Source of the DNA: Halostagnicola sp. A-GB9-2
Lineage (GTDB): Archaea; Halobacteriota; Halobacteria; Halobacteriales; Natrialbaceae
DNA length: 64,000 nucleotides
Direction of reading: 5' to 3'
Assembly: GCF_030068615.1 (NCBI RefSeq)
Contig: NZ_JASJOC010000001.1
Location: 937,045-1,001,044 of the forward strand
Every line of letters begins with the position of its first letter. The stretch's first letter is position 1. Of the stretch, positions 1-8,099 are shown one piece after another. The notes under the pieces were generated by a model, which was given only the letters and a program-made list of their open reading frames with translations, was not told the origin of the DNA and made no database searches. A program made the translations under genes and the position numbers.

Positions 1-1386
1 GAGCCACGCGCCGATTCCGAGCGAGACGCCGACGCCGCCGGTCGTGAGCGCGGCCGCGACGAGTATCAGCGCGAGGAGTTCGATCGGCGAATAGCCGCTC
101 GTGACGCCCGCAACCAGCGCGACAGTCACGACCAGCGGGACACCCGGAACGAGCGCGGCTAACGCGTGTCCCTGAAGCACCGATCGCCGTCCGTCGGGAG
201 TCGTAAGGATCGCGGGCAACGCGACCCGCGCGTTACCGATCGGGTTGAGCGTCGTCCCGAGGCCGACGGCGACGGCGAGGTAGGTTACGACGAGGACGGG
301 AACGGCCCGGGGGAACACCCACGACAGTTGAATGACGACCGGCCAGAGCAGACCGATCGGCAGGAGGACGTAGGTCATCGCCCGCGGTGCCCGTCGCATC
401 CGTCGCCAGGCCGCCTGTGTAACTCCCGCCGTGGGACGACCGGCGAACCGATCGATCGAACGGCCCAGGAGTCCATTCCCCATCGATTCGGTCCCGTCAT
501 CGCCTACTTCACTCCCCTCGCTGTCTCGTTTCGTCTCCGAACCGGCCCGTTGCCCCTCGTCGAACCAGAGCGTTCGACCGGCCAGAATCGTCAGCGGAAG
601 ACAGCCCGCGAAGACGACAGCCAGCGCTGTGAGTGCGCCGCCAACGCGGAGCGAACTCGAGGCGACGCCGGGCGTCGTCGCGACCAGCACGTCGCCGTAC
701 CAGCCAAGCGGCGTCGCGGCGAGGCGATTTCCGATCTGCCGACTGAACGAGAGGACGACGAACGTGAAAAAAAGGCTCAGCATGCCGATCGTGTACCGAG
801 CGGCGTAGAGTCGCGACGAGCGACGGAGTACGGCGCGAACGCCCAGCCCCAGACTGGCACCGAGGAGCAGTCCGGAGAGTGCGATGGCAGTCGCACCCAC
901 AGTCGCCCCCGCGAGCGTCGCCGGGGATCCCGTCCCAGCCGCGAACGCCAGCGCGCCCGCACCGACGACGGGGGCGACGAACCAGCTACTCTCGAGGAGT
1001 TCGTCCCCCAGCACGCCGAGAATCGCTTCCGGAACCGAAATCGCCGTCACGAGTTCCGGAGGAGATTCCTCCCAGGCGTCGCTCGTGACCGCGCTGAGCG
1101 CCGTCAGTGCGGTGATCGCGACGACGCCGATCGCGCCGATTTCGCGGGCCCGCCCGAGGACCGCGGGTCCGTTCTCGCCCGCGAGCGCGCCGTAGTGGTA
1201 GGCGCCGGGCTGGGGCCAAACATGCTCGTAGGCACCCAGCGGGAGCGAGCCGACGACGGCTATCGCCCCGACGACGATCCCGACCGAGAGTGCAACGAGT
1301 ATTTGCGGATGGCGAAGCCGTCGCCGCACCTCGACTCGATGTCGGACAGTGGTGACGAGGGCTATCCGCCGAAGGACGCCGATCAC
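1..1386 (-). CDS. Multi-spanning membrane protein, ABC-2 permease-like (3' end cut off)
   Basis: Reading leftwards from a GTG at 1386-1384 the minus strand stays open to the window edge, giving at least 462 residues; the C-terminus lies outside. An in-frame ATG is not usable because a frame starting at 1441 stops at once. The protein has repeated hydrophobic stretches separated by short polar loops, with a cytoplasmic-looking charged linker around residues 295-330. The arrangement and the many Gly/Ala/Val-rich helices resemble haloarchaeal ABC-2 type permeases or exporters, but no ATPase gene is visible in the window and no signature motif settles the family. The long plus-strand open frame over the same DNA has low-complexity Arg-rich translation and is the antisense shadow. 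Confidence 0.6.
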   Translation of the reverse strand, partial: MIGVLRRIALVTTVRHRVEVRRRLRHPQILVALSVGIVVGAIAVVGSLPLGAYEHVWPQPGAYHYGALAGENGPAVLGRAREIGAIGVVAITALTALSAVTSDAWEESPPELVTAISVPEAILGVLGDELLESSWFVAPVVGAGALAFAAGTGSPATLAGATVGATAIALSGLLLGASLGLGVRAVLRRSSRLYAARYTIGMLSLFFTFVVLSFSRQIGNRLAATPLGWYGDVLVATTPGVASSSLRVGGALTALAVVFAGCLPLTILAGRTLWFDEGQRAGSETKRDSEGSEVGDDGTESMGNGLLGRSIDRFAGRPTAGVTQAAWRRMRRAPRAMTYVLLPIGLLWPVVIQLSWVFPRAVPVLVVTYLAVAVGLGTTLNPIGNARVALPAILTTPDGRRSVLQGHALAALVPGVPLVVTVALVAGVTSGYSPIELLALILVAAALTTGGVGVSLGIGAWL

Positions 1387-1534
1387 GGTTGCTCAAGTGA
1401 GCCCGCGGTAGTTTCGATAGTGAGGACGATCGCGTTCATAGCCATTCGTTTTCGTGATTTCGTGATAACGGTTTCTCGTTGCAGACACCGATTTCTCGAG
1501 GGAGACACGCTCGAGCGTTCAACCGGGGGATCGG

Positions 1535-2032
1535 TCAGGCGTTCAATCGCCAGATCTCGAACGTGAGAACGGTCGCGAACGCCACCCAGAGGAGATACGG
1601 TATCAGCAACGCCGCCGCCATTCGGTCGACGCGCCGAAACGCGGCGACGGTGGCGACGACCAAAACAAGGAGGACGGCGATAACGCCGAGCGCGAGTAAC
1701 GGTTGCTGAAGCGTGAAGAACGTCGGCGTCCAGGCGACATTACAGACCATCTGAACTCCAAAGAGGCCGAACGCGAGTCGCCGTCCGGAGCCGTCGGCTC
1801 GCCAGACGAGCCACAACGCTATCCCCAGCAACGTGAACAGGACGGTCCAGACGATCGAAAACGCGATCGAAGGCGGATAGAACCAAGGCTTCGCGAGGTT
1901 CTGGAACCACATCGTCGACGTCGAGGTGACGAGGGCCGGCGCGCTTCCGACGACGTTGACGAGCAGGACGAAGCCGACGAGTTCGGCTATTGGACGGGGT
2001 TCGAGATCCAGTGAGCGAAAGCCGTACGCCAT
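1535..2032 (-). CDS. tspO: TspO/MBR family membrane protein
   Basis: 165 residues with five predicted transmembrane helices, the size and topology of the TspO / peripheral benzodiazepine receptor family, which binds tetrapyrroles and related ligands. Family hallmarks are visible: W-F-x-x-L-x-K-P-x-F-x-P-P near residues 43-55, a W-T-x-x-F helix around 62-66, and the N-x-x-W-x-P-x-F-F segment near residues 98-106. The start at 2032 gives a short N-terminus before the first helix. It precedes the COG0523 genes in the opposite order of transcription (same strand, downstream of them, 72 nt gap), so cotranscription is possible. Function in haloarchaea is inferred from the family only. Confidence 0.9.
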   Translation of the reverse strand: MAYGFRSLDLEPRPIAELVGFVLLVNVVGSAPALVTSTSTMWFQNLAKPWFYPPSIAFSIVWTVLFTLLGIALWLVWRADGSGRRLAFGLFGVQMVCNVAWTPTFFTLQQPLLALGVIAVLLVLVVATVAAFRRVDRMAAALLIPYLLWVAFATVLTFEIWRLNA

Positions 2033-2104
2033 ATCGAACGGACGCGTTCGAGGGTATTATAGCTAAAGTGTACAACTGGCGACCCCCATACTGGTCCACC
2101 CGCT

Positions 2105-3508
2105 CTACGGGTTCGACGGGTTGGGAGCGGTTCCAGTCGAAATTGTCACCATATCTCCCATCCCCGTCGGGGCGTCGTTGTCGTACGCGCCCCAGTCGGC
2201 ATCCATCTCGGCGTCGGTGAGCAGACAGTCCTCGAGTCGCGACTCGAGGGCCTCGAGATCCAGATTCCGGCCGATGAGCGCGAGCCGAACCTCGCGGTCG
2301 CCCCACTGCTCGTCCCACGGCATGTCGGGCTGGCCGCGGCGGTAGGCTTCCTGGCGCTCCTCGGAGAAGCTCGCGATCCACCTGCCCGTTACCTCGAGGC
2401 TCGTCTCGGTTCCGGCGTAGCTCATCGTGATCGCCGCCCGTTCACGGCCGGCGATCCAGCAGAGCCCTTTCGCGCGGACGAGATCGTCCGGAACGTCCTC
2501 GAGAAACTCGAGGAGTCGCCGGGGGTGGAAGGGACGAGATCGGTGGAAGGTGGTGACCTCGATTCCGTACCGTTCGGGAGGGTGGATGTGGTCTGCGTGG
2601 TCGTGGCCGTCGTGGTCTGCGTGGTCGTGACCATCGCCGTGCTCGTCGTGGTCGTGGTCTGCGTGGCCAGCGGGATCGTGATCTGCGTGACCGTGCGAAT
2701 CGTCCCGATCGAGTGATTCGTGGTGCTCGTGGTCTCCGTGCGCGTGATCCCCGTGACTGTCGTGCTCGTTGCTCCCATCGTCATCCCCCGCTTCACCGTC
2801 GCTCTCTTTGACCGCTCGTTTCCAACCCGCGGCCTCCTGTGCGGCCTCGAGATCGAATCGCTGGCTCTCGAGCAGTTCATCGGGGCTGACGGAACCGTAC
2901 TCCGTCGTCAGGATGTCGGCTCGCGGCTGGAGCGTCTCGAGGACGGCGACGACGCGATCTCGTTCGGTTTCGCTGACCAGATCGCACTTGTTGACGACGA
3001 GAAGATCGCAGAACTCGACTTGCTCGAGCAGGAGGTCTGCGATCGGGCGAGATCCGCTTTCGTCGGGGCCCTGCCTGACCGGCTTCTCGTCCCCGTCTAC
3101 GAACGTATCGTAGAAGAGGCGAGCGTCGGCGACGGTGACGACCGCGTCCAGATCGTAGGGGCCGCCCGCGGGTCCGCGGACGAACTGGCGGGCGATCGGC
3201 TCCGGTTCGCCGACGCCGGAGGCTTCGACGACGAGGGAGTCGAACTCGTGTTCCTTCCAGAGCTGGATCACCGACCGGGAGAGTTCGCTCCCGAGGCTAC
3301 AGCAGATGCAGCCGTTCTCGAGGGCGACGACCTCGTCGCCCGTCTCGAGGTCGGTGCGCGCTTCGACGAGGTCCGCGTCGACGTTTACCTCGCCGACGTC
3401 GTTGACGAGGACGGCGATATCACGGTCGTCGGACTCGAGCAACTGCGAGAGCAACGTTGTCTTGCCTGCGCCGAGCCCGCCACAGAGGATGGTAACCGGA
3501 ACGGACAT
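2105..3508 (-). CDS. COG0523 (CobW-like) GTPase with long His-rich insert
   Basis: 467-residue G3E-family GTPase of the CobW/COG0523 group, proposed metal chaperones or metal-cofactor insertases. The P-loop GGLGAGKTT lies at residues 10-18, the family metal motif GCICC at 66-70, and an NKCD guanine-specificity motif near 170. Between about residues 240 and 315 comes a His/Asp-rich segment with many H-x-H and D-H repeats, typical of zinc- or nickel-loaded members, followed by the CobW C-terminal domain. Its start codon directly abuts the stop codon of the upstream paralogue (no gap), so the two are surely co-translated from one transcript. A divergent NikR-like regulator lies beyond the partner gene. 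The metal is not determinable from sequence. Confidence 0.92.
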   Translation of the reverse strand: MSVPVTILCGGLGAGKTTLLSQLLESDDRDIAVLVNDVGEVNVDADLVEARTDLETGDEVVALENGCICCSLGSELSRSVIQLWKEHEFDSLVVEASGVGEPEPIARQFVRGPAGGPYDLDAVVTVADARLFYDTFVDGDEKPVRQGPDESGSRPIADLLLEQVEFCDLLVVNKCDLVSETERDRVVAVLETLQPRADILTTEYGSVSPDELLESQRFDLEAAQEAAGWKRAVKESDGEAGDDDGSNEHDSHGDHAHGDHEHHESLDRDDSHGHADHDPAGHADHDHDEHGDGHDHADHDGHDHADHIHPPERYGIEVTTFHRSRPFHPRRLLEFLEDVPDDLVRAKGLCWIAGRERAAITMSYAGTETSLEVTGRWIASFSEERQEAYRRGQPDMPWDEQWGDREVRLALIGRNLDLEALESRLEDCLLTDAEMDADWGAYDNDAPTGMGDMVTISTGTAPNPSNP

Positions 3509-4717
3509 TTACTGATCTGCGAGCGCGAGTTCACGTCGTTCTTCCGGTTCGAACGGATCGGCGTACCGATCCCAGTCCTCGTTGGCGTACTCCTCGTCGG
3601 TGAGTAAACAGTCGTCGAGTCGATCCACGAGGGGCTCCTGGTCGAACTCGCGGCCGATAAAGACGAGACGGGTCATGCGATCGCCCCACTCGTCGTCCCA
3701 ATCCTCCTCGAGGCCGGGTCTGGCGGCGAAGTACTGCTCGCGCTGGGACTCGGGGAGCGTCGCGAGCCACTGGCCCGAGGGGCCCGCCCGAACGGAGGTA
3801 CCCGCTTTGTCGATCCCCATCGCGAGATCCTCGCGGCCCGCACTCCAGAAGAACCCTTTCGCGCGGATGAGTTCGTCCGGCAGGTCGGAGAGGAGTGCGG
3901 CGATTCGTTCGGGGTGGAACGGTCGGTCCCGTTCGTAGGAAAAGGAAGTCACGCCGTGTTCTTCCTGCGGATCGTGGTGGTGTTCGTGTTTGAGTTCATG
4001 TTTCCAGCCCGCCGAATTCTGGGCGGCCTCGAAGTCGAACCGTCCGGTGTCGAGGATATCGGCCGTCTCGACGTTCCCGAACTCCGTCCGGCGGATCTCG
4101 GCTCGCGGCTGGAGCACCTCGAGGACGGCTTCGATCTCCTCGAGTGCGTCGTCGGGGACGAGGTCGCACTTGTTGAGCAGAATGATATCGCAGAACTCGA
4201 TCTGGTCGAGCAACACTTCCTCCGGGACTCGTCCGGATTCGGGATCGATCTCGCCCTTGGAAAGCGCCGACCCGGAATCGAACGACTCCCAGAAGCTGTG
4301 GGCGTTGACGACGGTGACCATCGTATCGAGCGCGTAGGTGTCAGTCGGATCGAACGTCGCATCCTCGAAACCCATCGCGAACGTCTGGGCGACGGGGATC
4401 GGTTCCGAAATGCCGGAGGATTCGACGAGCAGGTAATCGAACTCGCGCTGGTCTGCCAGGCGGCCGACCTCGTCTAACATGTCCCCACGAAGGCGACAGC
4501 AGATACAGCCGTTCGAGAGTTCGACAATCTCCTCGTCGCCGCCCAGATCCGACTGTTGGGTTACCGCCTCCGCGTCGACGTTTACTTCTCCCATGTCGTT
4601 GACCACGACCGCGGCATCCATCCCGTGGTCCGCGGTCAAAACGTGGTTGAGAACCGTCGTTTTCCCCGCACCGAGACTCCCACTCAGAACTGTTACCGGA
4701 ATTCGGTCGTCACTCAT
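3509..4717 (-). CDS. COG0523 (CobW-like) GTPase without long His insert
   Basis: 402-residue paralogue of the next gene. P-loop GSLGAGKTT at residues 13-21, metal motif CICC at 71-74, NKCD near 170, and a C-terminal CobW domain. In place of the long His-rich insert it has only a short HEHHHD cluster around residues 235-245. First gene of a two-gene operon; its promoter must lie in the 102-nt AT-rich space shared with the divergent NikR-like gene. The pairing of a His-rich and a His-poor member suggests different metal-loading properties, or one constitutive and one storage form; this is inference. Confidence 0.9.
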   Translation of the reverse strand: MSDDRIPVTVLSGSLGAGKTTVLNHVLTADHGMDAAVVVNDMGEVNVDAEAVTQQSDLGGDEEIVELSNGCICCRLRGDMLDEVGRLADQREFDYLLVESSGISEPIPVAQTFAMGFEDATFDPTDTYALDTMVTVVNAHSFWESFDSGSALSKGEIDPESGRVPEEVLLDQIEFCDIILLNKCDLVPDDALEEIEAVLEVLQPRAEIRRTEFGNVETADILDTGRFDFEAAQNSAGWKHELKHEHHHDPQEEHGVTSFSYERDRPFHPERIAALLSDLPDELIRAKGFFWSAGREDLAMGIDKAGTSVRAGPSGQWLATLPESQREQYFAARPGLEEDWDDEWGDRMTRLVFIGREFDQEPLVDRLDDCLLTDEEYANEDWDRYADPFEPEERRELALADQ

Positions 4718-4819
4718 AGTGTGACCTAGTATGATCTGTGGTTAACTTAATACTAGTTATTGCCCTATGAACGGACAAGTAATAATAAATCCTATTAAAC
4801 TAGCGATACAGATTGATAT
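4718..4819. promoter_or_regulatory. Divergent promoter region between COG0523 operon and NikR-like gene
   Basis: 102 nt, clearly richer in A+T than its surroundings, lying between two divergent starts. It holds several TATA-like stretches (for example TTAATACTAG and ATCCTATTAAAC) and a near-palindrome AATACTAGTTATT around 4749-4761. The position is right for a metal-dependent repressor acting on both sides, but a NikR-type operator cannot be assigned by eye. Confidence 0.5.
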
Positions 4820-5257
4820 ATGGCCGTCGTTAGCGTCTCGATGCCCGACGAACTGATCGAACGACTCGACGAGTTCGCCGCGGACCACGAGTACACCGGA
4901 CGAAGCGAAGTCGTTCGCGAGAGCGCACGGACCCTCCTTTCGGAGTTCGAAAACGAGCAACTCGCAGGTCGCGAACTCGCCGCCATCGTCACCGTTCTGT
5001 ACGATTTCGATACCCAACACGTCGAACGTCGCGTCACGGAGTTACGTCACGAGTACGAAGAACGCATTTCCTCGACGGATCACAGTCACGTCGACGACTA
5101 CTGTCTCGACTGCTTCGTCCTCGAGACCGATCTCGAGGACGTTTCGACGTTCGTCGGCCGGATTCGCTCGATCGAGCGCGTCAAAACGGTCGAATACTCG
5201 CTCGTACCGCTCGATGCGGTCGATGCGATCGGCGAGCGAGGGTTGCACGAGAATTGA
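4820..5257 (+). CDS. NikR-like ribbon-helix-helix metal-responsive regulator
   Basis: 145 residues. An N-terminal ribbon-helix-helix (residues 3-45, starting VVSVSMPDELIERLDEF) is followed by an ACT-like C-terminal domain, the NikR architecture. The metal site region reads HSHVDDYCLDC at residues 88-98: His88, His90 and Cys95 correspond to the square-planar ligands of E. coli NikR (H87, H89, C95), with an extra Cys98. It is transcribed away from the two COG0523 genes and is the obvious candidate to repress them under metal sufficiency. Nickel, zinc or cobalt are all possible; the extra Cys argues for caution about nickel specificity. Confidence 0.85.
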   Translation: MAVVSVSMPDELIERLDEFAADHEYTGRSEVVRESARTLLSEFENEQLAGRELAAIVTVLYDFDTQHVERRVTELRHEYEERISSTDHSHVDDYCLDCFVLETDLEDVSTFVGRIRSIERVKTVEYSLVPLDAVDAIGERGLHEN

Positions 5258-5336
5258 GGCACGAGCGATCCCGACGGAAGTCCTGAGCAATACGCAAGCA
5301 TCTTCGTTTACGCGTTCGATGATGTAATAAATCGCG

Positions 5337-6617
5337 ATGAGTGCGTACGAGATCGCCCTTATTATCGTCGCCATCGGACTGTTAGGCGCGATCCTCCTGC
5401 CTCGAATTCTGGCCGAAAAACCGCTTTCGCTGCCGATGTTCTACGTCGTGCTCGGCGCTGGGTTGTTTGCAGTTGTCCCGGGTGCGCCGACGGTCGACCC
5501 CGTCGTAAACTCGACGGTGACCGAACACCTGACCGAACTGGTCGTCATCATCGCTTTGATGGGTGCGGGCCTGAAAATTGATCGCCCGTTCGAATGGCGT
5601 ACCTGGAGTGCAACCTGGCGATTGCTCGGGATCACGATGCCGGTGACGATCGCTGCCATCGCGGTACTCGGCTGGAGTGTACTCGGGCTTCACCCGGCGA
5701 CCGCGATCCTGTTGGGAGCAGTAATCGCCCCTACGGACCCCGTTCTGGCCTCGGACGTCGAAGCCGGAGCGCCGCTGACGGAACTCGAGGAAGAACACGC
5801 TTCCGTCAATCGGTGGGGGTCGATCCGGTTTTCGCTGACGTCCGAAGGCGGTCTCAACGACGGGCTCGCGTTCCCGTTCACGTATCTGGCATTGGCCGTC
5901 GCCGCGGCGAACGGGGCGTCGAACTGGACGTGGCTCGCGGATTGGATTCTCGTCGACATCTTTTACAGGATCGGGGCTGGCCTCGTTTGCGGGTACGTAA
6001 TCGGACACCTGATGGCTCGAGTCGTGTTTCAAACGCCGACGCCGTCCCACCGAGCGGAGATCATGTCGGGAGCCGAAGCGCTTGCGACGACGTTGCTCGC
6101 GTACGGGGTCGCAGAGTTGCTCGGCGGGTACGGGTTCGTCGCGGTGTTCGTCGGAGCGCTCGAGCTCCGTCGCTACGAGTGGGAACACGAGTACTACCGG
6201 GAGTTGCACGATTTCGCCGCGCTCGTCGAGCGGTCGTTAATGGCGACCGTGCTCGTCCTGTTCGGAGCCGCGATTGCGGATGGCCTGCTCGCACCGCTGA
6301 CGCAGATCGACATCGTCGTCGGGCTCGCCGTCGTGCTCCTCGTTCGACCCCTCGCCGGACTCCTGGGGTTCGTCGGCTCCAATGCGCCGTGGGGCGACCG
6401 AGTTGCGGTGAGCTTCTTCGGGATCCGCGGCATCGGCTCGTTCTACTACCTCGCGTTCGCGCTGGCACACGTTTCGTTCGCGGAACTCGAACTCATCGTC
6501 GCCGCAGAGCGGCTGTGGGCAATCGTAGGATTCGTCGTGCTGACCTCGATTATCATCCACGGCGTGACCGCGAGTCCGGTGATGAACGCGATCGAACGGC
6601 GTCGAGAAGGAGTGTGA
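5337..6617 (+). CDS. CPA1 family Na+(K+)/H+ antiporter
   Basis: 426 residues, about 12 transmembrane helices, monovalent cation:proton antiporter of the NhaP/CPA1 type. The ion-binding helix shows APTDPVLASDV (about residues 129-139), and the following helix carries FSLTSEGGLNDGLAFPF (about 167-183), the two conserved motifs of the family. No C-terminal TrkA or other regulatory domain is present; the protein ends soon after the last helix. In a salt-in haloarchaeon the role is Na+ extrusion and pH control. It starts 79 nt after the NikR-like gene on the same strand, so readthrough is possible though not required. Confidence 0.92.
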   Translation: MSAYEIALIIVAIGLLGAILLPRILAEKPLSLPMFYVVLGAGLFAVVPGAPTVDPVVNSTVTEHLTELVVIIALMGAGLKIDRPFEWRTWSATWRLLGITMPVTIAAIAVLGWSVLGLHPATAILLGAVIAPTDPVLASDVEAGAPLTELEEEHASVNRWGSIRFSLTSEGGLNDGLAFPFTYLALAVAAANGASNWTWLADWILVDIFYRIGAGLVCGYVIGHLMARVVFQTPTPSHRAEIMSGAEALATTLLAYGVAELLGGYGFVAVFVGALELRRYEWEHEYYRELHDFAALVERSLMATVLVLFGAAIADGLLAPLTQIDIVVGLAVVLLVRPLAGLLGFVGSNAPWGDRVAVSFFGIRGIGSFYYLAFALAHVSFAELELIVAAERLWAIVGFVVLTSIIIHGVTASPVMNAIERRREGV

Positions 6618-6799
6618 CCGAAATCGGGGACCTGATTCGCCGAATGTGGACAAGACAGGGTTCTGACCGCACTCGCGTCGCCGGTCGGCCGATGACGGCC
6701 TGAAATCGAACGGAGGGTGGCGGTCGGAAATCGTTGGCACGAAAGCATCTCCGTTCGATCCGAAACGGTTCCGGCAGTCGCCGGAACCTGGTCACATCG

Positions 6800-8008
6800 C
6801 TACTCGCTCGAGTATCCCACGCCCGAGTCGCCGACGTACTGGACGGTGTCTACGCCGTCGGCGACCTCGACGGTCTCGACGAGTTCTTGGGTTTCCATGT
6901 CGACGACCGTAACCGTTCCATCAGTATCCGACGGCGTGAGAAAGTACTCGCCGCCAGCGACGCCGGCACGATACTCGCCATCGACCTCGCCCGCGTCGAT
7001 GCGATCGACTTCCTCCATTTCGTCGACGTCGATCACGACCACGTCGGCCGATCCGATGTTCGCGGTGAACGCGTACAGGCCGTCATCGGAGTCGTGGAAC
7101 CGAAGCGCCGCGGGTTCGCCGTCGACCTCGACGGAATCGACGACCTCGCTCTCCTCGCTCGTCGCGTCGACGAAGCGAATCTCGTCGTCGAGGATACATC
7201 CGAGCAACTCGTCGTCCGGCGAGAGATACATGCCGCCGTCGAAGTCCAGGACATCGACCACGTCGTTGGTCTCGGTGTCGATAACGGCCGTTCCGCCATT
7301 CGTCTGCTGGGCGTACGCATAGCCCGTCTCGGGTGCGTAGGCCTTGTAGTGCGTTCCACCGGCGTCCTCGAGTTCGACGGGGTCGGTAGCCTCACGAGCG
7401 TCGAGATCGACGCCGATCGCCGCCGCTTCAGTGACGTTCATCGCGTAGGCGTCGTCGCCGAGGTCGTCGTGAGAGAGGAGTTTTCCGTGGCCGCCGTCGG
7501 CGATATCGACCTCATCGATCACCGACAACTCCTCCGAATCGACGACGTAGAACGTTCCCTCGTCGTCGGCGTGGGTCCAGATCTCTCCCTCGACCGGGTT
7601 GTAGATGTGCGTCGGATCGCCGCCGACGTCGATCCACTCTTCGATCTCCTGATTCTCGGTATTAACGACGAGCAGTTGATTCCGGCTCCCTTCGTTGACG
7701 AAAATCCGTTCGTGATTCCGTGAGATTCGCGGATCGCCCCACTCGGAGCCGTCGAGGTCGTCGTCGGTTATCTCCTCTATGAGTTCGCCGTCTTCAGGGT
7801 CGATGATTCCGATCGCGTCGGGACCAAAGGCGTAAACGAGTCCCTCGCTCCCCGGCCCATCGCCGTTCTCGTTATCGCCGTTGTCGTGGTCATCGTGTCC
7901 GTCGTCGCCGTTATCGTCGTCACCTTCACTAGTACATCCCGCGAGAGCCACGACGAGTCCGCCGCCGAAAGCCTGTACGAGTCGTCGTCGAGTGGTTGGG
8001 GTCACCAT
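6800..8008 (-). CDS. Tat-exported beta-propeller lipoprotein, His-rich linker; AztD-like candidate
   Basis: 402 residues. The N-terminus TRRRLVQAFGGG then LVVALAGC is a Tat lipoprotein signal with the lipidated Cys at residue 24. A Asp/His/Asn-rich linker (residues 27-52, motifs such as DDGHDDHDNGDN) precedes repeated blades of roughly 40-45 residues with V-V-D-x-E and I-D patterns, as in seven-bladed YVTN-type propellers. Internal His-containing segments (GGHGKLLSH, GGTHYKAY) could bind metal. A His-rich N-terminal loop on a secreted propeller recalls AztD zinc metallochaperones; that assignment is a hypothesis. It sits 91 nt after the CopC-CopD fusion on the same strand. Confidence 0.72.
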   Translation of the reverse strand: MVTPTTRRRLVQAFGGGLVVALAGCTSEGDDDNGDDGHDDHDNGDNENGDGPGSEGLVYAFGPDAIGIIDPEDGELIEEITDDDLDGSEWGDPRISRNHERIFVNEGSRNQLLVVNTENQEIEEWIDVGGDPTHIYNPVEGEIWTHADDEGTFYVVDSEELSVIDEVDIADGGHGKLLSHDDLGDDAYAMNVTEAAAIGVDLDAREATDPVELEDAGGTHYKAYAPETGYAYAQQTNGGTAVIDTETNDVVDVLDFDGGMYLSPDDELLGCILDDEIRFVDATSEESEVVDSVEVDGEPAALRFHDSDDGLYAFTANIGSADVVVIDVDEMEEVDRIDAGEVDGEYRAGVAGGEYFLTPSDTDGTVTVVDMETQELVETVEVADGVDTVQYVGDSGVGYSSE

Positions 8009-8099
8009 ACCCGTTCGTTGTAACGGCCTCTTATTGCCGATTCTGGTGCAGTAATCGAATTCAAGTCATCGGTTCACACGCTCCGTCGAAGGGCCCGAC

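Noticed and set aside
166-1566. Long plus-strand open frame
   Set aside because: Translation is Arg-rich low complexity; the opposite strand gives a coherent membrane protein. It is an antisense shadow in GC-rich DNA.
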